Of a stretch of DNA of 64,000 nt, positions 56,208 to 64,000 are shown in pieces. Location: the NCBI GenBank assembly GCA_949710005.1, contig OX453287.1:17736517-17800516 (forward strand). Direction: 5' to 3'. The notes under the pieces are model-generated. The model had not been told where the DNA came from and ran no database searches. It saw only the letters and a program-made list of their open reading frames with translations. A program made the translations under genes and the position numbers. Every line of letters starts with the position of its first letter. Positions within the stretch are counted from its first letter, which is position 1. Source of the stretch: Ricordea florida (taxonomy: Eukaryota > Cnidaria > Anthozoa > Corallimorpharia > Ricordeidae).

Positions 56208-56214
56208 CCTCTAA

Positions 56215-56607
56215 CTATAAAAATTTACTAACTGTGTAACCCAGCGCCAACATACCACCACCAACATATAACATTTCCCCCGTCTTTTGATTATCACTTG
56301 GTCTATAATAATCTGAGAATTTTGGCTCATGCATTTGACTATATAATTCAAAAGCTTCATTTGTTTTTGAAATATTTTTTGATGCTTGATATTTTTCATC
56401 TTTTTGTTGCATTTTCCAATCAATTAGTTTCTGTCTTTTTTCCTGATATTCAGCGTAATCTCTTTGATATTTTTCCATTGCTTTATCGTGCCTTATTTTC
56501 TCTGTATCGGTTTTATCTCCTGAGAGATATTTTGCAAGATATGATCCACCAACAAATGTTGTTGCATTCAAAATAGCTCCTCCAATCATCATTGCTATTG
56601 CTGCCAT
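56215..56607 (-). CDS. Small membrane protein with charged helix (130 aa)
   Basis: N-terminal hydrophobic stretch (IAMMIGGAILNATTFVGGSY), a long charged helix (residues about 30-80: KAMEKYQRDYAEYQEKRQKL), and a second hydrophobic part near the end (MLYVGGGMLALGYTVSKFL). Role unknown. A weaker box (TCAAAAGAT, 56631-56639) lies 23 nt upstream, inside the end of the next gene. Confidence 0.65.
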   Translation of the reverse strand: MAAIAMMIGGAILNATTFVGGSYLAKYLSGDKTDTEKIRHDKAMEKYQRDYAEYQEKRQKLIDWKMQQKDEKYQASKNISKTNEAFELYSQMHEPKFSDYYRPSDNQKTGEMLYVGGGMLALGYTVSKFL

Positions 56608-56617
56608 TTTTTATTCC

Positions 56618-56836
56618 TTAATTTGGTAAAATCTTTTGATCCTCTAAATATGTTTTTAGATACATACTACCAGACAATACAGCGACCCATTCTGCATAAT
56701 TTGTAATACTTGAGGATGGATCGTTCATAAATGATTCTTTCATTGCTTTTTTAGCTACATAACCAACACCAGCCGCTAATCCGATAAGTACTGCGGAATC
56801 AGTAACAGTTTTCACAAGTTTGTTTTCGGTTGACAT
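56618..56836 (-). CDS. Small hydrophobic protein (72 aa)
   Basis: MSTENKLVKTVTDSAVLIGL then a Gly/Ala hydrophobic helix (AAGVGYVAKKAM), a loop, and a second hydrophobic part (VAVLSGSMYLKTYL). Supported as a gene by the exact promoter box 24 nt upstream and by compact fit between neighbours. Function unknown. Confidence 0.65.
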   Translation of the reverse strand: MSTENKLVKTVTDSAVLIGLAAGVGYVAKKAMKESFMNDPSSSITNYAEWVAVLSGSMYLKTYLEDQKILPN

Positions 56837-56860
56837 GATTTTTTACTACATCAGTAAGAA

Positions 56861-56869
56861 ATCTTTAGA
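56861..56869 (-). promoter_or_regulatory. Polinton-type promoter box (TCTAAAGAT)
   Basis: Exact box 24 nt before the ATG at 56836. Confidence 0.6.
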
Positions 56870-56893
56870 TCCTTTTAGGGATTAAAAATAAAA

Positions 56894-57343
56894 TTAAATC
56901 ATTCCAATTTTTGGTCGATCAAGCGGTTGTGGTATTTTTGATTGATTGGGTAAGTTATTTGATGGTTGAGTGGGGATTGGTTGTGGTATTTGAGGAACTT
57001 GAGATAAATCAGGTATTCTATTTTTATAATATCTCATAAACATATCAAATGCTGTAAACCCTATTCCAACAATGGATAATACGGTTGTAAAAGATAGCTC
57101 CGGAAGCCAAGCTTTAGACTCACTTTCCATATTTTCATTTTGCTCAGCAGCCTGTAGGTTATCTTCTTCCTGTTTAATTTTTTCTTCACGTTTCATCTCC
57201 CGGGCTAATGCTTCTTTTGCTTTTTTATTATATTCAGCTAATTTCTTACCAGCAGCGACTTTTTTAGGATCTTTCTCCCTCTTTTTAGTATCTTTCTTTT
57301 CAGGTGTTGGATCCATTGTAATTTGTTCAACTTGTTCAGACAT
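56894..57343 (-). CDS. Lys/Glu-rich protein with one membrane segment (149 aa)
   Basis: Residues 1-75 are highly charged (KKDTKKREKDPKKVAAGKKL, EMKREEKIKQEEDNLQAAEQ). A hydrophobic segment follows at about 83-100 (LSFTTVLSIVGIGFTAFDMF), then a Pro/Gln-rich tail (VPQIPQPIPTQPSN). Possibly a basic membrane-linked virion protein; no family recognised. Confidence 0.65.
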   Translation of the reverse strand: MSEQVEQITMDPTPEKKDTKKREKDPKKVAAGKKLAEYNKKAKEALAREMKREEKIKQEEDNLQAAEQNENMESESKAWLPELSFTTVLSIVGIGFTAFDMFMRYYKNRIPDLSQVPQIPQPIPTQPSNNLPNQSKIPQPLDRPKIGMI

Positions 57344-57369
57344 TATTATTTTATTTCACAAAGTAAAGA

Positions 57370-57378
57370 ATCTTTAAA
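57370..57378 (-). promoter_or_regulatory. Polinton-type promoter box, variant TTTAAAGAT
   Basis: 26 nt before the ATG at 57343. A more degenerate form (TTTAAAGAAC, 57953-57962) has similar spacing before the ATG at 57927. Confidence 0.5.
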
Positions 57379-57927
57379 TCAGTTGTGCTCAGTTACATGC
57401 TCAGTAGCATGATCAGATGTGTTATTATTATCTGTAATTGTTCTTGAAACTTCTTGTATTTTGTTTAATTTTATGTGTTTAACAACCTGGAATAGCCCGC
57501 TAGCAAGTGCTACCAATCTACCACCTTTTAATGCTAAGAGACCTACAAAGTTTGTAAGTTCGCGATTAACCAAAGCATCATTCTTCAAATCATTACAAAG
57601 AGATTCTATATCATCAACCGGAACAAATAAAGAAATAGTTTTAGAAAAAAATTGAAGGGATGAATCTACTAACCCCCCGTTAATTTTCTTACCCAATACT
57701 GCCTGGTATCGATTATAATATTTTTCAATGTCTTTTACTGATAATTTTTTTATATCACCCAGACTCATCTCAATACCTAAATATTCCTTTGATGTTCCAA
57801 GAGCCGCTAGAATAGCCAATGATTCTTGTTTTTCGGCTACGCCGGTCTTTAGACTTATTTCAAGTTCATTATCATTATTATCTTTTGCCTCTGTCTTTTC
57901 TTCAATGTAATCTTCAATTTCTGTCAT
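57379..57927 (-). CDS. Unrecognised protein between ATPase and membrane genes (182 aa)
   Basis: Acidic N-terminus (EIEDYIEEKTEAKDNNDNEL) followed by helical segments (ILAALGTSKEYLGIEMSLGD, VKDIEKYYNRYQAVLGKKIN), a region with DSSLQFFSKTISLFVPVDDI, and a moderately hydrophobic helix near ALKGGRLVALASGLFQVVKH. The tail is His/Thr-rich. No family recognised. Intact and box-preceded, so probably a virion or assembly protein. Confidence 0.6.
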   Translation of the reverse strand: MTEIEDYIEEKTEAKDNNDNELEISLKTGVAEKQESLAILAALGTSKEYLGIEMSLGDIKKLSVKDIEKYYNRYQAVLGKKINGGLVDSSLQFFSKTISLFVPVDDIESLCNDLKNDALVNRELTNFVGLLALKGGRLVALASGLFQVVKHIKLNKIQEVSRTITDNNNTSDHATEHVTEHN

Positions 57928-57963
57928 CTTGTAATTTTCTTACCTACAACCAGTTCTTTAAAT

Positions 57964-58590
57964 TTATAACCATGAAGATATCTCTAAATAACAATTAAAT
58001 GGGTGGCGTAAAGATAAACAAAGCCTAGAATATTTTTCGGTTTTTAGTAGTTCTACAAATTTTTTACATGTTTCAGAGTCTAAATCTGCCCCGTAATCTT
58101 CTAAAAACATCTTCATACCTTTCTGTGATGGGTTATGGAAAGTAACAACGCATGCTACATTTTCTCGGAATGGTTTTGCTATCGATGTTAATTGCTGAGT
58201 GAGAACCCAAACTGATAAACCATGATGTCTTCCAGAAAATGCTAAATCTATAAATTTATTAGATCTTTTCTTCAGATCATTAGAAACAGCGCAATCATCT
58301 AAAATTATTAATGTATTTGTCCCCGAGAATAAAGTTTGGCAATCAGTTAATAACTCATTAATCTCATCAATGTTACTAGCATCTGGTGATAATACATAGA
58401 ACCGTTTATCTCCTCGAGCAAAATTATGATATGTTTTATTTTTAGAATAAGTTGGGCATATTAAAACAATGAATTCAAACAATTTTCGGTAAGGTCCTCG
58501 GAGCTGATCTATTATATACTTTGTCTTTCCGCAATTTGTTGGGCCAGTTATAATGCAATGAAAAGGAATTTTATCTCGCAATTCTTCCAT
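57964..58590 (-). CDS. A32-like genome-packaging ATPase (208 aa)
   Basis: FtsK/HerA-superfamily ATPase that pumps viral DNA into capsids. Walker A GPTNCGKT at residues 16-23, Walker B TLIILDD at 93-99, then RHHGLSVWVLTQQ, the sensor region, at about 120-135. 208 aa is a normal length for Polinton and virophage packaging ATPases. It lies 15 nt after the major capsid gene stop and on the same strand, so the two may be co-expressed; an ATCTTTAGT sequence overlaps the start codon rather than standing 25 nt away. The catalytic motifs are intact. Confidence 0.9.
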   Translation of the reverse strand: MEELRDKIPFHCIITGPTNCGKTKYIIDQLRGPYRKLFEFIVLICPTYSKNKTYHNFARGDKRFYVLSPDASNIDEINELLTDCQTLFSGTNTLIILDDCAVSNDLKKRSNKFIDLAFSGRHHGLSVWVLTQQLTSIAKPFRENVACVVTFHNPSQKGMKMFLEDYGADLDSETCKKFVELLKTEKYSRLCLSLRHPFNCYLEISSWL

Positions 58591-58605
58591 CTTTAGTCTG
58601 TTTAA

Positions 58606-59841
58606 CTAATACATTATTGATCTTAAGTTTGAATTCATAACCTCCATTAATGCATCAGCAACCACAAACATGTAACATGTCATAATACCAGATCCACTAA
58701 CTTTTCTTTTCATTTCTATTTTTACACCATCTTGTGCGTTGTTTAAGGCCAGACCCCCTCCATGAATACCATTATCTGGATGCGTTCTCAAATCTAACCA
58801 CAAGGCAAACTTATTACTATAAAAATCTTTTTCTTTTACCGACCATCGGGAGGAATCACTGAAACGTTTCTTTATTGACTCCCATAGGTCTGAAGGAACC
58901 ATTCCCTTTGAGTAAAAACGATTTGGCACACCATTAACATCAACATTGATTGAAGTTATACCTGGATTGTAAAAATTCTCAGAATCCCTAGCTCCTGCTG
59001 CAATTGGTAATGTAAACAAACATAATATACCCGTAATTGATCTTCTGGGCAGATTAATATGTTGATTTATAACGCTATCTGTAGGTCTTGATATAGTAAA
59101 AGTTTTGTGTAGAGTAACATTCTCATAAAAGAATCCCTTGCCAACCTGATAAGCCGCCTGCGCCTCGCGGGCTAAGTATTCGCTTGATATACAAGAATAT
59201 TCCAACTCAAGGTTTGTTATTTTATAATTTGGTGGTTTGGTTGTATCAGAATAAACAACAATATCATGAACTGGAGCTAGTGTAATCTCAAATATTAGTT
59301 GATGATCTAATGCTTTTGGGTAGAAAACTCCATGATCTTTTAGAATAGGGTGGTTTAGTAGGATATGATACTTGGTGTTGTGTACTACTGCAAGAGTTAC
59401 TTCGTTTACATCTGTGTCTACCTTATCACCAGCATTTGTTCTAAGTTTTCTAATGTTTTCAGAAGATATACCCTGTCTCAATCTATCATCTCGTTCTTCA
59501 TCTGTTAAAAATAAGTCATGATAGGTTTGAAATAAATCATATCTTTGAGTATCTTGTAATGTTTCACCTCCAAAAAGAACCTTTAGTCTAGATACAAGAT
59601 TACTACCTACATTATTCACGAGGGTGTTATCTTCATGCCCATCAACAACTAGGTTAAATACTAAGTATACACTTCCTGGCACAATAACTAAATTCTCTGA
59701 AAGTTTAGGAATATTTATGTATAGCGTTTCTCCAGGATTGGCTGATGAAGGGTTTAACGTAATTCTATTCAATGTTGATTCCGCTTTCAAACCTAGTGGT
59801 ACTCTCGGAATCCTGTTTGGGTTAATTTTTTCAGACGTCAT
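58606..59841 (-). CDS. Double-jelly-roll major capsid protein (411 aa)
   Basis: The main shell protein. Beta-rich throughout. Marks: an early strand region with YLVFNLVVDGHED; VSRLKVLFGGETLQDTQRYD between strands; a middle with ILLNHPILKDHGVFYPKALD and FEITLAPVHDIVVYSD; YLAREAQAAYQVGKGFFYEN opening the second half; INLPRRSITGILCLFTLP; and a C-terminal SGIMTCYMFVVADALMEVM. The length is at the low end for Polinton/adintovirus capsid proteins. Assignment rests on length, two-fold beta pattern, adjacency to the packaging ATPase and resemblance to capsid-like proteins I recall from cnidarian elements. Start fixed by the box 25 nt upstream. Frame intact. Confidence 0.85.
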   Translation of the reverse strand: MTSEKINPNRIPRVPLGLKAESTLNRITLNPSSANPGETLYINIPKLSENLVIVPGSVYLVFNLVVDGHEDNTLVNNVGSNLVSRLKVLFGGETLQDTQRYDLFQTYHDLFLTDEERDDRLRQGISSENIRKLRTNAGDKVDTDVNEVTLAVVHNTKYHILLNHPILKDHGVFYPKALDHQLIFEITLAPVHDIVVYSDTTKPPNYKITNLELEYSCISSEYLAREAQAAYQVGKGFFYENVTLHKTFTISRPTDSVINQHINLPRRSITGILCLFTLPIAAGARDSENFYNPGITSINVDVNGVPNRFYSKGMVPSDLWESIKKRFSDSSRWSVKEKDFYSNKFALWLDLRTHPDNGIHGGGLALNNAQDGVKIEMKRKVSGSGIMTCYMFVVADALMEVMNSNLRSIMY

Positions 59842-59866
59842 ATTGATTTATAAGATACTTTGGTTA

Positions 59867-59875
59867 ATCTTTAAA
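59867..59875 (-). promoter_or_regulatory. Polinton-type promoter box (TTTAAAGAT) between capsid and integrase genes
   Basis: 25 nt before the capsid ATG at 59841 and directly touching the divergent integrase ATG at 59875. The 33-nt intergenic gap must hold the start signals for both. Confidence 0.55.
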
Positions 59876-60975
59876 TGAGTTCAGACTTATCGAAAATATC
59901 GGCTGATCGGGCAAAGCCCTCCCACGAAGTGAAGCCGGACCCGACTTTGAGTAAGATATATTATTCAACCGAAGGATATTGGAAAGGATATTCTGCAATT
60001 CCTAAATTAGCTGAAAAGGCTAAAGTAAGTGAAAATGTAGCAAAACAATGGTTACAAAAACAAGCAATATGGCAAATATATCTACCATCACCAAAATATA
60101 TACCTAGACCTCACTGGGTTGTTAATAAACCTAATCAGATTCACCAAGCAGATTTATTATTTTTACCGCATGATAGAGTTGGAAGAAAAACATATAAATA
60201 CGCATTAGTTGTGGTTGATGTAGCATCAAGATACAAAGATGCAGAGCCATTAACCTCAAAAGAAAGTCGAGAAATTTCAAATGCTTTTGAAAAAATATAT
60301 TCAAGAAAAATAGACCGCGAAGTGAAGTTAAAATATCCTAAAACATTAATGGTTGATCCAGGAAAAGAATTTATGGGTGAGGTTACAAAACTTATGAATT
60401 ATCATAATGTGAAAATACAGAGAAGTGAAGCTGGAAATCATAGAGCTCAAGCATTTGTAGAAAATGCAAACAGAATATTGGGTGAAAGATTATTTAGTCA
60501 TCAATATGCGCAAGAAATGGTTAGTGATGAAAGGTCTAGAGTATGGGCGAAAAGATTACCAGATATTTTGAAAACTTTGAATAATACACCAACGAGAATA
60601 ACTGGTAAAGAACCTGATAAGGCTATAAAACTGAAAGAGGTTGATATTGAACCTAAAAATTACCAACGCGAGGTGGGACTTGATGAGGTTAGGATACTGC
60701 CTGGTGTTAAAGTTAGATATTTATTATCTCCAGGCGAACTTGAGGGTGGTGAAAAAAGGAGGGCTACAGATCCTATTTGGAGTATCAAAGTTTATGATAT
60801 TTCTAGAAGTGTAATTTCACCTAATCAACCAGTTTTATATTATATCCGCCCAGAGGGCGGGCCCGGCTCCGCTGATTTACAAGATGGTCCAAGGAGAGGG
60901 TTTGTAAGGGAGGAGCTTCAAACTATCTCATTTGATACAGAGTTACCACCTGATTCTGTTTTGAGACGCCAATGA
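59875..60975 (+). CDS. Retroviral-type (rve) integrase of Polinton-like element (366 aa)
   Basis: Inserts the element DNA into host chromosomes. N-terminal helical region with KLAEKAKVSENVAKQWLQKQ; the catalytic core has Asp at about 93 (NQIHQADLLFLP), Asp at 161 (TLMVDPGKEFMGE) and Glu at 196 (RAQAFVENANRILGERL), i.e. a DD(34)E triad; a C-terminal chromo/SH3-like part (PGVKVRYLLSPGELEGG...DPIWSIKVYDI). The last 58 nt overlap the 3' end of the polymerase gene on the other strand. All catalytic residues are present and the frame is intact. Confidence 0.93.
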   Translation: MSSDLSKISADRAKPSHEVKPDPTLSKIYYSTEGYWKGYSAIPKLAEKAKVSENVAKQWLQKQAIWQIYLPSPKYIPRPHWVVNKPNQIHQADLLFLPHDRVGRKTYKYALVVVDVASRYKDAEPLTSKESREISNAFEKIYSRKIDREVKLKYPKTLMVDPGKEFMGEVTKLMNYHNVKIQRSEAGNHRAQAFVENANRILGERLFSHQYAQEMVSDERSRVWAKRLPDILKTLNNTPTRITGKEPDKAIKLKEVDIEPKNYQREVGLDEVRILPGVKVRYLLSPGELEGGEKRRATDPIWSIKVYDISRSVISPNQPVLYYIRPEGGPGSADLQDGPRRGFVREELQTISFDTELPPDSVLRRQ

Positions 60976-62294
60976 CCATATGCTAAAGTATCCATTTTAT
61001 TTTCACAAATTATTCTCTTATCATCATCAGAAGATAGAGCAATTTTATTAATTGTTGCTGTATAAACATCATGTTTGTAGCTTCTAATTACATTCATTGG
61101 TCTCATCTGCGGTTTTCCAGTAAAAAGGCAATCCTTATAATGATTAAATATTATTTTCTTTTTTATAACTGCTTTCTTCATTCCCTTGCATTTCTTTATT
61201 TCTTCATCATTTTCCATTAGATAAGAGTATAACTTTGCCCTCAAACCCACAAACTCTTTTATTATCTTTCCGCCAGCTTCATCTTTAAACATATTGACAA
61301 CTTTCTTATTCACACCGGTCTCAATGCCAGATTTGTGGTCTTTAGGAAAGTTGCTTGTGTCAAACTTATCTCTAACATCTGGACTTATATCCTTATAAAA
61401 ATCTTCTGTTTCTATATAATAAACAAGACTGTCTGTATCCGTCATAAGTAATTTTGCTTTTTCTCCATATTTGGGTTTTATATAATTATAATGAAAATCA
61501 TACATTATTGTTTTACTTAAATCTAAAATACACATACCCAAGTAAACAGGCTTATTGAATGTTAATGATGTTTTCTTCATATGTATAGCCACTAAATTTT
61601 CAGAAAATATGGTAAAATGATGAAAGTTGGGTTTTGTTGTTAATTTTTTTGCATCTTTTTCATTAGTAACCAAACGAATGTCTACCCTTTTTCTAATATT
61701 TTCCATTGTTTTACCAAACACAGAGTTATTCATTAGTTTGAAGAAATCCTTATCAAAATCATTCTTTGCTTGAGATCTTAATTTAGTATTCATATCAATG
61801 TATGGCTTTAACCATGCAGACTCTTCAAATTTAATACCTTTATGAATCTTTGTTATTTTTAATCCTAGACTTTCATAAAGTTTTAGGGTTTTATAGTGAA
61901 CCACGTATTCTTTCTTATTTTTTAGGTTTGGGATTAATTTCTGAACTTTATTAACTTTCATTTTATCTGGAGCTAGAGGATAATCATTATGTAAATCATG
62001 AAGATGTTTAGGATATTCCAAATCAACCTTATATACGCCCGGCATATTTCTCCAGTTTTTGAGATCTTTTTCTTCCACCCAACCAAAACCATGTGTGGGC
62101 AGTTTTTCACTCATTGCTCCACCATATAGATTATTTGCATCTAGATATATAATATATGATTTGATTAGTCCTGATATAAAGTTTGACATGTATGGGTTGT
62201 TAGCTTTAGCATATCTATTTGATATTTGAGAAACACCTCCTCGCACACCTTGTTCAAACATAAGTAACATATCAACATCAGTTAGTAGCTCCAA
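60918..62294 (-). CDS. Protein-primed family B DNA polymerase, C-terminal part (458 aa, 5'-truncated)
   Basis: Replicates the element genome. Present are the polymerase motifs: motif A IIYLDANNLYGGAMSE (residues ~48-63), motif B FFKLMNNSVFGKTMEN (~184-199), motif C LLMTDTDSLVYYIE (~282-295), plus FEQGVRGGVSQISNRYAKAN and a YKTLKLYESLGLKITKIHKG block typical of Polinton/adintovirus enzymes. The exonuclease and N-terminal domains are missing; an intact enzyme would be over 1000 aa. Sequence upstream of about 62296 is unrelated AT-rich DNA, so the element is truncated there. The retained part has no stops. Confidence 0.92.
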   Translation of the reverse strand: MELLTDVDMLLMFEQGVRGGVSQISNRYAKANNPYMSNFISGLIKSYIIYLDANNLYGGAMSEKLPTHGFGWVEEKDLKNWRNMPGVYKVDLEYPKHLHDLHNDYPLAPDKMKVNKVQKLIPNLKNKKEYVVHYKTLKLYESLGLKITKIHKGIKFEESAWLKPYIDMNTKLRSQAKNDFDKDFFKLMNNSVFGKTMENIRKRVDIRLVTNEKDAKKLTTKPNFHHFTIFSENLVAIHMKKTSLTFNKPVYLGMCILDLSKTIMYDFHYNYIKPKYGEKAKLLMTDTDSLVYYIETEDFYKDISPDVRDKFDTSNFPKDHKSGIETGVNKKVVNMFKDEAGGKIIKEFVGLRAKLYSYLMENDEEIKKCKGMKKAVIKKKIIFNHYKDCLFTGKPQMRPMNVIRSYKHDVYTATINKIALSSDDDKRIICENKMDTLAYGHWRLKTESGGNSVSNEIV

Positions 62295-62295
62295 T

Positions 62296-64000
62296 CACTG
62301 CACGAAAAAATGGATTTACAACAACTGCAAAATCAATGCAAATATGAAGTAAATACCACATTTGAACAGATTTGTTTATATTTGCCCCGAGGCAAATTCC
62401 ATCGTTGGATAATATTTGCACGCGAAGCAAAGATGGTAAATACCGCATTTACTCAATCTTTACAGTCCAAAGCAAATGGGAAGAAAAACTGCACATTTGC
62501 ATCAGATTTAACATGAACTAAAAATGTGGTAAATAGATAAATCTGCTGCACCGAAACATGAATTTACAATTGTAGCAAACATTCCGCTGCACGTCGTTTT
62601 GATTACATTTACCCACAATGCAAACCCCAGTTTTGCATCACATTTGTAAGTAAAGCATAGGCGGTCAACACTTTGTATTTACCAAGTAGCAAATACTACG
62701 CAAACGTTATATTTGCACAGAAATTACATTTGAAGCAAAGATGGTGAAAAATATCGTTCACTACGTATTTGCGTGGAGTGGCAAATGTGACGAAAAAATC
62801 CACAGTTACAGGGGCAGTAAATGCTAGTAAAAAGCGTAAATTTATTGCCTGAAAGGATGAATTTACAGGGATGGCAAATACGATTTTTGCTTCGCTTTGA
62901 TCCAGTCAAAATTCTTGCTCACCATTAATTTGCACGGGAAGCAAAATACTAAATTTACTTCTTCTTCACAAATCCAGTACAAAATACGTCGTGCACGAGA
63001 GTACTTGCCGCGAATCCTTGTTGTCGCAAAGAAATGTAGAAATATACGTTTAAGTCGATTTTCTCAATGAGGATAAAATTTTAGAAAGTTAGCGTTTGCC
63101 TTGACACTAGCAGAAACCAAACGTTCATTCAAGCCAATTTTCTCTGTCGTTAAGTTTACCATTTACTCCCTGTTTTATTGTACGTTGTCCCAAATCGATT
63201 ACTACATAATGGAGCAAAGATACCAAACCGGGACTGTATGTTCAGCACTATGCACATATTTTATTCAAAAGACAAATTGATATTGTCACAAGATAAGCAG
63301 CAAATGACCTTTTAAATAAATAAAAGATCGATATTGCCACATGGCATGATAAAACATTATTAAAAAAAAAAATTGGAAACAGTGCTTAGCCAACTTCCTA
63401 TAATTGCACAAGCATCCACATAATCTGATTATTATGCATAAACTCATGGGAATTCCTCTACAAAAGCAATCAAATTCTCGAGCAGTTTAAAGCAAGAGAA
63501 CAAGTCAATTATTTGTGTATTGGTTAACTATCGCATTAGTCTTTCGGAGGATTAAAACTATAAGGGACTTAGAAGAGTTTTCTGGGCAATTAACTCTACA
63601 TTCATTCTTCTGCTCAAAGAGAGTATAGAATACAAGCCTCTTATACAATGACAATCAGTCTGTTTGCCAAAGTTGAGCAAATTTGTAAATCACTAATATT
63701 TTTTTTCACATTCAAAAAAATTGCTTTCATCGAAAACTATAAAACGTTAAGGACCTCTATGTAAATCACCGTGGTGAGTGAGTCTCCTGGTTATTACTTT
63801 TGACTTATATTATTTGCATCATTTAGCCTTCTTTTCTTGCATCTGCCTTTTGTGGCATATCACTGGTAGTTTGTCTGTTCCAACACTAACAACAGCAAAT
63901 TATTAGAAAAGAAAGGAGGCCCCCCAAAATGAAATGTATGGGTACAAGAAACATTTTTTCCCTTGGCCTAATAAAGCCTGGTTCTCATATGTGGCTCATG
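62296..64000. other. Flank beyond the truncated polymerase: no gene recognised
   Basis: 62310-62990 is built of degenerate recurrences of AAATTTAC, GCAAATATGA, TTTGCACG.GAAGCAAA and GTAAATACC.CATTT, suggesting a decayed fold-back or satellite element that joins directly to the polymerase fragment. 63000-64000 is AT-rich with no coding or RNA gene seen. Confidence 0.5.

Overview
The window looks like nuclear DNA of an anthozoan cnidarian, most probably a stony coral. It holds intron-rich animal genes (COX15, PUS1, a BTB-BACK-PHR gene end), a secreted gene with the PAN/EGF/fibrinogen-like build of coral skeletal-matrix proteins, dense inverted-repeat elements and minisatellites, and two endogenous Polinton-like (Maverick/adintovirus-type) viral elements. 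No rRNA, tRNA or CRISPR was recognised.

Layout. 1-3.9 kb: end of one Polinton-like element running off the left edge: a 535-aa structural-type protein, a 206-aa penton-like protein, and on the other strand a WHP/WC-motif protein and a SAP-plus-zinc-repeat protein. 3.95-4.67 kb: last exon of a BTBD gene. 8.5-15.2 kb, minus: COX15 (heme A synthase) in nine exons, all resolved. 15.8-26.4 kb, plus: PUS1 (tRNA pseudouridine synthase) in thirteen exons, head-to-head with COX15, with a 28-nt micro-exon and an AT-AC intron. 26.4-31.5 kb: fold-back elements and one broken repeat ORF. 31.5-37.3 kb: a minus-strand LINE split by an IS3EU-like DNA transposon (32878-35519, 6-bp target duplication). 38.9-47.1 kb, minus: a six-exon gene resembling the coral 'uncharacterized skeletal organic matrix protein 5', with its signal-peptide exon tandemly duplicated. 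47-50.9 kb: repeats, a dead RT fragment and a 300-bp polypyrimidine tract. 50.9-62.3 kb: the second Polinton-like element, nearly whole.

The right-hand element carries, from its outer end inward, the zinc-repeat and WHP/WC proteins (+), then a long minus-strand block (penton-like protein, 509-aa protein, five small membrane/coiled-coil proteins, a 182-aa protein, A32-type packaging ATPase, double-jelly-roll major capsid protein), then a retroviral-type integrase (+) and the C-terminal half of a protein-primed DNA polymerase B (-), cut at 62.3 kb. This is a virion-forming plus genome-integrating gene set. Most of its genes have a TCTAAAGAT-like box about 18-27 nt before the start codon, so the block appears to be expressed as many short units under one promoter code. 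The two elements lie in inverted orientation, zinc-protein ends facing each other across about 47 kb of host DNA; their proteins have diverged, so they look like separate insertions.
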